Translations under genes and position numbers: made by a program
Assembly: GCA_947501845.1 (NCBI GenBank)
Contig: CANMXP010000010.1
Location: 1 to 64,000 of the forward strand
Origin: an uncultured Flavobacteriaceae bacterium
Lineage (GTDB): Bacteria; Bacteroidota; Bacteroidia; Flavobacteriales; Flavobacteriaceae
Length of the DNA: 64,000 nucleotides
Direction of reading: 5' to 3'
The notes under the pieces: generated by a model
Database searches by the model: none
What the model was told of the DNA's origin: nothing
The model's input: the letters and a program-made list of their open reading frames with translations, nothing else
In this document: in pieces, positions 15,842 through 24,900 of the stretch
Position numbering within the stretch: the stretch's first letter is position 1
Layout: each line of letters begins with the position of its first letter

Positions 15842-16714
15842 ATGTTAAGATTTTTAAAGTGCTTGTTTAGTATCATCAATGTTGCAATAATATTAGCATT
15901 ATTGATTATTCATTTTGTTTTAAAAGAAAGCAGTTACCAAGCGTCTTTATATTTCTATACGTTTCCCTTACCTATAATTATCCTCATCGTTTTAATACTT
16001 TCTGTTTTTTTAAAAAAAAGAAAGTACCATCTCATTTTAGCTGGGGTTTTATTACTTATATGGCTAGGGAGAAGTTTTAGAATTCATATTGCCGAGGATA
16101 TTGAAGAAACAGACATAGAAGTCGTTTTTTGGAATGCAACACACGAGAGAAATTTTGAAGACGCTTTCAATACCAACAACGGTATACCAGACGTACTTGT
16201 TCTAGTGGAACACGGTAAATTTAAGGTAAAAGAATTTCAACAAAAATACCCTGATTATAATTTTTATAGATCGATTAGAGGAATCAGTATTTTTTCAAGA
16301 ACACCTTTAAAAATTATAAATGAAACAACATCAAATTACAAATCCAACTTTATAAATTTTGAAACTCAGGACATTAATTTTTACGCTGTAGATGTGTCGG
16401 CAAGTATGGACGTCCCTCGCGAATGGGAACTAGGTTTTGTAAATGCTTTAATTCAAGAAACTAATAATACGGTGATTCTTGGGGATTTTAATGTGCCTTA
16501 TGAGTCGATGTATTTAGACACTATTAAAACGAATTTTAATCATGCTTTCTCAGAAAAAGGAAACGGTTTTAGAGAAACCTGGTTTTGGAACATACCTTTA
16601 TTGTCTTTAGATCATATCTGGGTATCTAAAGATTTAGACATTCTTAAAACTGAAAAGGTGGCGACCTTTAAATCGGATCATAGCATGGTGAAAACGTTTA
16701 TAAAAAAGAATTAG
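15842..16714 (+). CDS. Endonuclease/exonuclease/phosphatase family membrane protein
   Basis: 290 residues. Three hydrophobic N-terminal segments (about residues 8-85) precede an EEP-fold domain with the typical catalytic stretches VVFWNATHE (Asn), VLVLVEHG (Glu), VILGDFNVPYES (Asp/Asn), LDHIWVS and KSDHSMV (Asp-His). Such proteins hydrolyse phosphodiester or phosphate-ester bonds; with the active domain after the membrane segments, a periplasmic lipid or sugar phosphate is as likely as DNA. Its last bases overlap the stop of the convergent pbpC by 3 bp, leaving no room for a terminator. Confidence 0.82.
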   Translation: MLRFLKCLFSIINVAIILALLIIHFVLKESSYQASLYFYTFPLPIIILIVLILSVFLKKRKYHLILAGVLLLIWLGRSFRIHIAEDIEETDIEVVFWNATHERNFEDAFNTNNGIPDVLVLVEHGKFKVKEFQQKYPDYNFYRSIRGISIFSRTPLKIINETTSNYKSNFINFETQDINFYAVDVSASMDVPREWELGFVNALIQETNNTVILGDFNVPYESMYLDTIKTNFNHAFSEKGNGFRETWFWNIPLLSLDHIWVSKDLDILKTEKVATFKSDHSMVKTFIKKN

Positions 16715-19062
16715 TCTGAAATTGTAATTTTTCGTTTCACCTCATTCCCAAATTCATCCACTACAGTAATCATATGAATTCCTTGCTTTGGTAAAATTGC
16801 TATATCATGGATATCTTTAGTGCTCCCTACAAAAGTATTATCAACATACCAAAACAATGTACTTTCTGGCTTAGAATGCGCTATTTTTAAAATAAGATCA
16901 TTGGTCTTTCCATCAAAATCCTTTGGTAGAAAAATAGCATTATTTTCTTTTGGATAAATAAACTCCATTGAAACGGTATGTGCCCCCAAACAATCACTTC
17001 TATATTTAGGCAGCGATTTGTAAAACGGGTTTTTAGTTTTGTAATAGTATGCCATTAAAGGCGGTAGAACAAACCATGATTTGTGGGTGATGTTACTTAA
17101 ATCTTCACAAGAGGCATTCACTTGAAACGATTCATTACGATCCACATGGATTAATATATGATAGGGGCAGGGTTTTGTTTTTAAGCCGTTTACTTGAATA
17201 AATTTTTGCTCAATAGTACTACAATTTGGGGAAGCCCTGTGTCCACTTTGTTTACAAATAGCTACTTCTTGCATTTCGTCAAAAGGCTGAGAAAACCAGT
17301 TACTATTTGGTAATAGGTCGAACACATCAAACAAAATTGGTGCTGCTGTTTGTACACCTACCAAGCCTGGCCTTCCTTCCCCGTCGGCATTACCAACCCA
17401 AACCCCAACAACATAATCTTTTGTCGTACCTATAGCCCAGGCATCTCGAAATCCAAAACTGGTACCTGTTTTCCATGCAATCTGTTTAGAACCATCAAAA
17501 AACTCCCAACTTTCATCACCCTCTGGCCTGTTCACCTCTTTTAAACTTTCATAAGTTAAATAAATAGATGCCGCATCAAAGAGTGTTTTGTCTGTAGTTT
17601 TATCTCCGAAATCAAGTTTATCTGAAGCTAAAAAGGTGGGTTCACAAAATTCATTTGTAAAATATTCACTTGAGTTTGCAGAAAAATGATTTAGCGTTGA
17701 AGAGAGTGCCGCATAACTCTTGCACAAATCCCAAAGGTTACTTTCTGCACCTCCTAGAATGAGTGACAACCCATAATGATTGGCATTATATTTTAAGTCT
17801 TTTAATTGCAATGCTTTCAAATAATGATAAAATCGATCTAAGCCAAAATCTTGAAGCATTCTTACTGCAGGAACATTTAAAGAACGTGATAAAGCTCTAC
17901 TTGCTGGAACAGCCCCATCATAGGTTTTATCGTAATTTTCAGGATTATAACTACCAAATTGCGTAGGCACATCGGCTACCAACGTATTGGGCAACAAATC
18001 TCCAGAATCTAACATCGCGGCGTATAAAAAAGGCTTTAAAATACTCCCAGTACTTCTTGGTTTATCAACAATATCGACATCTTTTTGATGGGCTTTATCT
18101 GTTGGCGTATTACCTACATAAGCTAAAACTTTTCGGGTTTTTACATCTAAAACCAACACCGCAGCATTATAAATTTCATTCTGACTTAATTGGTTATAAT
18201 GGCTTTTTATAATGTAGTTTACCCGTTGCTGAAGTTTAGCATCGACCGTTGTTTTTATGCGTTTTCCGTGATTTGATTTGGATACTTTTTGTAATAAATG
18301 AGGTGCTATTTGAGGTAAAGGATATGGTTTTTGCGGCAACCTTTCTGCAATTGATAGCTGATAGGTTAAAGAGTCTATAATGGTTTTTTCTAGGAGTTTT
18401 TTTAAAAGGCGGTCTCGCTTTTTTAATAATCGGTTTTGGTTTTTACCAGGGTAAATTAAACTAGGTGCATTTGGCAAAACAGCAAGTGTTGCGCTTTCTG
18501 CCCAAGATAACTGGTTCGCATTTCTATTAAAATAACGCCATGAAGCAGCATCTAATCCAACTACATTTCCACCAAAAGGGGCATAGCTACTGTAGTAGGA
18601 CAATATGTTGTTTTTTGATTCTCGAAATTCTAATCGAGTTGCCAAAATAATTTCTTTTAGCTTTTCGAAATACGTTCTAGATGGCCCCTTTCGGGATAAT
18701 CGAATCACTTGTTGCGTAATAGTACTTCCGCCTCGTTTTACCGTACCAGATTTTAGATTGTCTCTTAAGGCTTTAAATATAGATATTGGGTTAAAACCAG
18801 GATGCTTATAAAAATATTCATCCTCAAATTGAATAATACAGGTTTTAAATTTTTCGGGAATACTATCGTTCTGTGGAAATCGCCATTGGCCATCTTTAGC
18901 AATTTGAGCGCCTAATAATTCATTTTTTGAACTTGTAATAACAGTTGCTGTTGGGTCTTTAAAGAGTTGTTTTGGCAAACAGAAATAATAGGCAATTAGT
19001 AATACAAATAGTATTGCCGATTTAACTTTATGACGCTTTATGTAGGTTATTATTTTGTTCAT
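16711..19062 (-). CDS. pbpC: Penicillin-binding protein 1C (bifunctional transglycosylase/transpeptidase)
   Basis: 783 residues. One N-terminal membrane anchor (residues 15-28). The GT51 glycosyltransferase has catalytic Glu80 (QFEDEYFYKHPG) and RGGSTITQQVIRL. The penicillin-binding domain has Ser340-x-x-Lys343 (TGSILKPF), Ser394-Leu-Asn396 and Lys531-Thr-Gly (KTGTSFGFRDAW). The C-terminal biPBP_C domain (from about residue 695) is diagnostic for PBP1C. It polymerises and cross-links peptidoglycan in the periplasm. In Enterobacteria pbpC adjoins the alpha-2-macroglobulin gene yfhM; here an alpha-2-macroglobulin gene lies about 2.9 kb away on the same strand, with two genes between. Confidence 0.95.
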   Translation of the reverse strand: MNKIITYIKRHKVKSAILFVLLIAYYFCLPKQLFKDPTATVITSSKNELLGAQIAKDGQWRFPQNDSIPEKFKTCIIQFEDEYFYKHPGFNPISIFKALRDNLKSGTVKRGGSTITQQVIRLSRKGPSRTYFEKLKEIILATRLEFRESKNNILSYYSSYAPFGGNVVGLDAASWRYFNRNANQLSWAESATLAVLPNAPSLIYPGKNQNRLLKKRDRLLKKLLEKTIIDSLTYQLSIAERLPQKPYPLPQIAPHLLQKVSKSNHGKRIKTTVDAKLQQRVNYIIKSHYNQLSQNEIYNAAVLVLDVKTRKVLAYVGNTPTDKAHQKDVDIVDKPRSTGSILKPFLYAAMLDSGDLLPNTLVADVPTQFGSYNPENYDKTYDGAVPASRALSRSLNVPAVRMLQDFGLDRFYHYLKALQLKDLKYNANHYGLSLILGGAESNLWDLCKSYAALSSTLNHFSANSSEYFTNEFCEPTFLASDKLDFGDKTTDKTLFDAASIYLTYESLKEVNRPEGDESWEFFDGSKQIAWKTGTSFGFRDAWAIGTTKDYVVGVWVGNADGEGRPGLVGVQTAAPILFDVFDLLPNSNWFSQPFDEMQEVAICKQSGHRASPNCSTIEQKFIQVNGLKTKPCPYHILIHVDRNESFQVNASCEDLSNITHKSWFVLPPLMAYYYKTKNPFYKSLPKYRSDCLGAHTVSMEFIYPKENNAIFLPKDFDGKTNDLILKIAHSKPESTLFWYVDNTFVGSTKDIHDIAILPKQGIHMITVVDEFGNEVKRKITISD

Positions 19063-19129
19063 TTGTGTTTGACCCTTCCGTTCTAGGTTTCTTTATTGAA
19101 ATTAAATCCACCTTTTCTTTCTATGAGTA

Positions 19130-19147
19130 AAAGTTGTTCCCAACTTT
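19130..19147 (-). terminator. Weak hairpin after DUF2071 gene
   Basis: A 7-bp stem (AAAGTTG / CAACTTT) with a TTCC loop, 26 bp past the DUF2071 stop on the minus strand. The T run is short, so this is a weak terminator at best. Confidence 0.35.
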
Positions 19148-19173
19148 AATTTAAACTTTTAGTTCTTTCATAA

Positions 19174-19890
19174 TCATAATTTCCTCTTGTCCCAAGTTAA
19201 TACTTGCACTCCGCTAGAATAGTGTATTTTATCTGGTTGATTATTTATTAAATGGCTAAACCTTGGGTAATTTATTTCTAAATTTTTTACGGTTATATTT
19301 TGCATGGGCCATTCAACATGATGAACGTCGTATTCAATAATATATTTTTTATAATCCTGGAAAACAGCATAACGTTCTGTAAGCCACAAATCGGTTTCAT
19401 CTTTTTGAACTGGTTTATTATCTAACTTATATGAAACTTGAAAAAAATCATCAAAAACCGAGTTTTGGGACATGAAATCAGTTTCATTTCTATCCATTTT
19501 CGAAAAACGATACGGAAATTTAGATAACTTTTTTAAAAGAGAGCAAGAAGCTTGTTTACTGCCTTCCATACTTAAAAAATAAACACTTGGTTTATTATTG
19601 TAAATAATATAAACACGAATATTGATTTCTTGAAAATCTGAGATATATGGAATCTTAGGGAGGTTTTTTATCCCTATATTATTCATATCAAACGCCACTA
19701 AACTTAGCCATGTTTTTCCATTAACAACATCTAATTTAATACCACTAGGCAGATAAGGTTCTATAAGTTTAGGATTTACTTCCCAATGCAAAAAAATAGC
19801 TTTATTCCACTCTTGGTAATATTTCCATTTTCGATTTGGATATTTAAAAGACCTGTGCTTTTCTTGTTTTAAAATTTCTTTTGTATCCAT
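19174..19890 (-). CDS. DUF2071 (YqjF-like) family protein
   Basis: 238 residues, with no signal peptide or membrane segment. The N-terminal pattern WNKAIFLHWEVNPKLIEPYLPSGIKLDVVNGKTWLSLVAFDM is typical of DUF2071/YqjF, followed by INIRVYIIYNNKPSVYFLSMEG. The family has an acetoacetate-decarboxylase-like beta fold; its reaction is not established. It lies between pbpC and a divergent T9SS-sorted protein gene, with no evident functional link. Confidence 0.82.
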   Translation of the reverse strand: MDTKEILKQEKHRSFKYPNRKWKYYQEWNKAIFLHWEVNPKLIEPYLPSGIKLDVVNGKTWLSLVAFDMNNIGIKNLPKIPYISDFQEINIRVYIIYNNKPSVYFLSMEGSKQASCSLLKKLSKFPYRFSKMDRNETDFMSQNSVFDDFFQVSYKLDNKPVQKDETDLWLTERYAVFQDYKKYIIEYDVHHVEWPMQNITVKNLEINYPRFSHLINNQPDKIHYSSGVQVLTWDKRKL

Positions 19891-19992
19891 ACAAATTAGG
19901 TATAAAACGCTTCTTGTTTAGTTATTGTGCAGTTAATCAATAATAGTTGTTTAGATAAAAATACTAATATAGCTATTTGAAAATTATATTTT

Positions 19993-21918
19993 TTGAATTC
20001 AAAATTTAAGTATAAAATATTATTGGTATTGATAGCCTTTGTATTTACAAAGGAATCTTATGCCCAGTTAGGAGCCTGTTCTGGGAATTCTGGAGACCCT
20101 ATATTTACTGAGGATTTTGGTACTGCTCCAAGTTCTGCTACTCAACATGTTACTTTACCAGCACCTGGGTTTACTACATATAGTTTTTTAGGTAATCCTC
20201 CAGCAATATTTGCAGATGGTTTATATACCGTATCTAACATGAACTATCAACAGTGGAACTGGTTTAATGAAGATGATCATACTGCTGGAGATTCCAACGG
20301 TAGAATGTTAGTCGTTAATGCAAGCTTTACTCCTGGAGAGTTTTACAGGTTACCTGTAACTGGACTATGTGAAAATACAACCTACACATTTTCTTCCTGG
20401 ATTAAGAATTTAACACCTAGAGATTTATTAGTTGGAGGAAGTACCCCGAACCCATGTAATGTTAGATTTGAAATTTGGGATAGTACTGATACTACTTTGC
20501 TTAGTTCTGAAGACACGGGCGATTTTTTTGGAGCTTTAAGCTCTGAAAATGGCGAATGGCTTGAATTTGCATTTTCCTTTCAAACAAACGCGGGCGAGAA
20601 TTCGGTTATATTAAAAATGGTAAATAATGGTATTGGCGGCTATGGCAACGATTTAGCTATTGACGATATTGTTTTTCAAAGTTGTGGTGACCGTATTACT
20701 GTTGAAGATGCTTCAAATAATAATAGTGTCGATGTATGCAGTAGTCAGACGCCTTATGCAACGACTTTAACCGCTGTTCCAGATCATAGCGTATTTAGCT
20801 CACATTTTTACCAATGGCAAGAAAGCACCAACGGAACTGTTTGGAACGATCTCTTGGGAGAAACCAATCCAACCATATCGGTAACAGGAATTAACACGAC
20901 ATCCTATTATAGATCGAAAGTTGCCGAGTCTGCCGTTAATGTCAATAATGCCTCATGTAATACGGTTTCAGATATTTTTGAAATTAATATTATTCCGGCA
21001 CCTGCACAGCCTTTAACTGAATGTTGGGAAACAGCAACATTTAATAGTACCACTTGCTCTTGGGATATTACAGGAACGCAGCCCCCTCAACCCACCGTAG
21101 CCTGTTGGGAAACTTCAACATTTAACACAATAACTTGTACCTGGGATGTTACGGGAACTCAAGCTCCAATGCCAACTGGATTAGAATGTTGGGAAACTGC
21201 TGTGTTTAATAATACAAGTTGCAGTTGGGACATTACAGGAAGCAGATCTGGGCAGGTCTTTAATGAAGAGGTTACTTTTTGTAATGGAAGTGTGCCACCA
21301 CCATTAGAACCAAACACAAATATTCCAAATCCCATATATCTATGGAGTACTGGAGAAACATCAAATGGTATAACGGTGCCTTCCTCTGGGATGTTCTCTG
21401 TTGAAATAAGTAGCTCGACTAACTGTATTTTTGAAACAAGACATTTTAATGTTACAAACATTGAAGCTCCAGTTATAGAAAGTGTTGTTTCAGATGGGAA
21501 TGACATTATAGTTAACACCACAAATCCTGGTGACTTTTTGTATTCCTTAAATGGAAATATTTTTCAATCAAATAATGTCTTTAGGGATGTTCCAGGAGGT
21601 CAATACGGAATATTAGTTAGAGGAAGAAATTGCAATGATGTGGTGTTTACGACTCATTTACATTTTTATATTCCTAAATTTTTCACACCTAATAACGATG
21701 GTTATCACGATACATTTCATTTAGGCGGCATAGAATACTTTAATAGTTCTCAGGTTTCTATTTTTGACAGATATGGTAAACTATTAAAAAATGCTGTAAA
21801 CACACCTTTTTCATGGAATGGTACATTTAATAACGAATTACTTCCAACTGGCGATTATTGGTATGTGATTATTGTAGATAACCAAAAATTCACAGGGCAT
21901 TTTACTTTGAAAAGATAA
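19993..21918 (+). CDS. T9SS type B sorted surface protein
   Basis: 641 residues. The start is TTG at 19993: an in-frame stop lies at 19978 and no ATG precedes the signal peptide (KYKILLVLIAFVFTKESYAQ). The mature protein begins with a region like a carbohydrate-binding or adhesion domain (PIFTEDFGTAPSS, FSSWIKNLTP, LAIDDIVFQSCGD, residues 30-230). Three CWETATFN...C-WDITGTQ repeats with Cys codons at 21022, 21103 and 21187 follow. A gliding-motility-associated C-terminal sorting domain (FFTPNNDGYHDTF, IFDRYGKLLK, LPTGDYWYVI, ending LKR) closes it. Secretion by T9SS is well supported, but no PorP/SprF gene adjoins it, so its partner must be elsewhere. The ligand is unknown. Confidence 0.88.
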   Translation: MNSKFKYKILLVLIAFVFTKESYAQLGACSGNSGDPIFTEDFGTAPSSATQHVTLPAPGFTTYSFLGNPPAIFADGLYTVSNMNYQQWNWFNEDDHTAGDSNGRMLVVNASFTPGEFYRLPVTGLCENTTYTFSSWIKNLTPRDLLVGGSTPNPCNVRFEIWDSTDTTLLSSEDTGDFFGALSSENGEWLEFAFSFQTNAGENSVILKMVNNGIGGYGNDLAIDDIVFQSCGDRITVEDASNNNSVDVCSSQTPYATTLTAVPDHSVFSSHFYQWQESTNGTVWNDLLGETNPTISVTGINTTSYYRSKVAESAVNVNNASCNTVSDIFEINIIPAPAQPLTECWETATFNSTTCSWDITGTQPPQPTVACWETSTFNTITCTWDVTGTQAPMPTGLECWETAVFNNTSCSWDITGSRSGQVFNEEVTFCNGSVPPPLEPNTNIPNPIYLWSTGETSNGITVPSSGMFSVEISSSTNCIFETRHFNVTNIEAPVIESVVSDGNDIIVNTTNPGDFLYSLNGNIFQSNNVFRDVPGGQYGILVRGRNCNDVVFTTHLHFYIPKFFTPNNDGYHDTFHLGGIEYFNSSQVSIFDRYGKLLKNAVNTPFSWNGTFNNELLPTGDYWYVIIVDNQKFTGHFTLKR

Positions 21919-21955
21919 CCTCCTTGAAAAGCAATATTTATGTTTTCAAGGAGGT
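21918..21955. terminator. Bidirectional terminator
   Basis: A perfect 13-bp stem (ACCTCCTTGAAAA / TTTTCAAGGAGGT) with a 12-nt loop, between the convergent type B protein gene and the macroglobulin gene and serving both. The right flank on the plus strand (AGGCTTCTTTTC) is only moderately T-rich. Confidence 0.75.
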
Positions 21956-21974
21956 AGGCTTCTTTTCTAAAAAG

Positions 21975-24900
21975 TTATTTGTTAACAGTCACCCATTTCC
22001 CCTTGGTTCTTACCAAATACTCATTATCATACATGGCTTCAGCCTGAACACCTGGCAAATAGTAAGTACCTAAATATGATGCATTCAGCATCACATTAAA
22101 GGCTTTGGTGCTTTGTCTTCCTTTTCGTTGTAAATCGAAATAGAAATTAACACGATCGTCTCTAATATCTGTAAATCTTGCCTGGCTGTTTGTGGTATTC
22201 CCAAATTCTGTAAAACGAGTATTCACAATTTCCCAACCTGAAGGAAAGATTTGCGTTAATGCCACATCATTGACAGCTTCATTTTTAAGGTTACTAACTT
22301 TTACAGTAGCTACAAAATCCTGACCTTGCTGTAGTTCGGAGACATTAATTGTATTGCCTCTTAAATCCTTGTATTGTATAGAAACACTCAATCCGCGTTG
22401 TTCTGCCAATTCTTGGCCTAAAGGTAGTTTTCCAGAATTTAAAACACGTACGTAAACAATATTGTCTTTATTATTAGTAAAAGTTAAGGCATTTTCTCCA
22501 TCAATGACGTTTAATTCACGCTGTGCTATCGCACTTTTAGAATTTATGGTTTCTGCTTTTCCGTTTATATTATAAGTAACATTAAGGGCTTTACCTCCAT
22601 TGGCATTTACCATTTTCGCTATAGCCAATAAGCTATAAGCTGTTGTTTGGGTACTCATCCAACGGTTACTTGATAAATCTTTTGCTATATATTGAGACAA
22701 TTCACGTCTTTTAGAATCTTTAGTAAGCACCATTGTTTCTAAAGCCATAGCACGATTTCTATCAACAGATCCATATGTGTAATAATTATAACGGACAGGC
22801 TTAAAGTTAATATTTGCCGATTTCGAAATAGCTTCACTAGCCTCTTTTTGCCCAGCAAGTGCATATGCTGCTGCCAGTCGCCATTTAGCTTCATTCGATA
22901 TTTCACTAAATTCACGTAATCTGTTCATGGCCGCTAAGTCTGCTTGCCCCACTAAGGCTAATGTATACAGCCTATAAGCTTGTGCTAAATCGGAATTATA
23001 AGATCGATAACTTGGTCTCCAATCTCTAGCCGCCTGCTGTTGGTATTTAATCCAATTACTTTTAAAGGTGAGCGGCAAAACAAAACCTTTCTTTTCGGCT
23101 TCAATCATAAAATGACCAGCATAACTGGTTCCCCAATCGTTAGCATTGTTCTCCCCCATCCAATAACTTAAACCACCATTTGGTCTTTGAAAATGACCTA
23201 AACGCTTGATACCTTTTTCAATATTATCTTTGATTTTTTGTTTTTTATCATGCGTTAAATCAAAAATATCATTTAAAAATAACTGCGGAAACACACTAGA
23301 TGTTGTTTGTTCTACACATCCATGTGGATATCTAATCAAGTATTGCAGTCTACGTGAAAAATCCATAGGAGGCATAGTAGAAAACTCTAGAGTAGCCGAA
23401 TTTGTTCCATAAACTCCAAATGTTGAAAATGCCATCGACTCTGATGCATTTGCTTCTAAAAGTTGATCTATTGGTTTTGATGTTACTGGGTTTGGATTCA
23501 TAACATCCAGTTCTACTTTATAAGTTGATTTTTCACCATTCCCAGAGGCAATTACCTCAACAGTATTAAACCCTTTTGCTTTACTAACATCCAATTCAAA
23601 GTATGCCATTTGTTCGTCTGGATTATCAAAAGTGAGCGTTTTTGATTTTTCGCCAACTATAGAAATTCCATTGCTTAGTTTCAAGCTAATATTTACATTT
23701 TTCACTTTAGGCTCCATAGCAAAAACGGTCACTGGTAGTGTTACCTTTTCACCTGGACTTAACTTCCGCGGAAGTGATGCCAATACCATTAATGGTTTTT
23801 TAACCTCAACCGATTTGTCTGTACTTCCATAAGCTTCGGTTGTATTATTTCCAGCAACCACCATCGTTCTTACGGCACCAATATAATTTGGCATTTTTAT
23901 CTTGTGGGTTTTACGACTACCAGCTTCTAAAGTAAAAGGGCCTAAATAAGTCACTACAGGCTTAAAGCGGTTTGCTTTTTTATTTTTCCCTCCAGTAGCA
24001 CTTCCATCACCACCTATTGCAAACACTTGATCGATACTACCTGAATAAGCACCAATAACATCATCAAAAACATCCCAGGTTTTTACACCTAAAGCCTCGC
24101 GGGCATAAAAGGAACTCCATGCATTAGGTGTTTTAAATCGGGTTAAATCCAATAGACCTTCTTCAACCATAGCAATGGTATAGGTCATAGGTTTTTTGTT
24201 TTTTTCTGAAACAGTCACTTCAAATTCTTGCTCCGGACGTAATTTTTCTGGCATTTTTAATACAGGCTCTAATTTGGTATTTGGATCTTCTACCAATATA
24301 GGAATAACACCAAATAAACGAATTGGTAAATCGTTGGCCGAAATGGCATGGGGCTGTAATAATGAAATGTTAATAAATACGTTAGGAGCCATTTCAGACG
24401 TTACTGGAATATCAACTACCGTTTCTCCTGGTTTTGTTTTTACCCATTTGTAATCTAACACTTCTGTACCGTTTTCGATACTTACTAATGCTCGCCCTTC
24501 ACTTCCCGACTGAAAAGTGATCTTAGCCGTTTCTCCTACATTATACTTTTCTTTATCTGCCGAAAAAACAAGCATTTTCGCAGCACCTTTATCACCAGAA
24601 GATGAATTTTGCCACCAGTTTTTATAAAAATAGGCTGTTCTTCCTGTAGCATGACCACTTACTGGATCTTTAATTCTTATAAGGTAACGACCGCGCTCAT
24701 TGTCTGGAATATTTATGTTTAATGTTGCTTTTCCATTAGCATCTGTATTTATTTTAGAACTTAAATAAGGTCTGTGGTAACTACTGGACACATAACTTGA
24801 TAAGTTATCGTAAGACGAATTCCACCACCAACGCCATTCAATTTTATAGACTTTAACTTCTAAGTTGTTTCTTTTTACTGGCTTTCCTTTGTCATCTACA

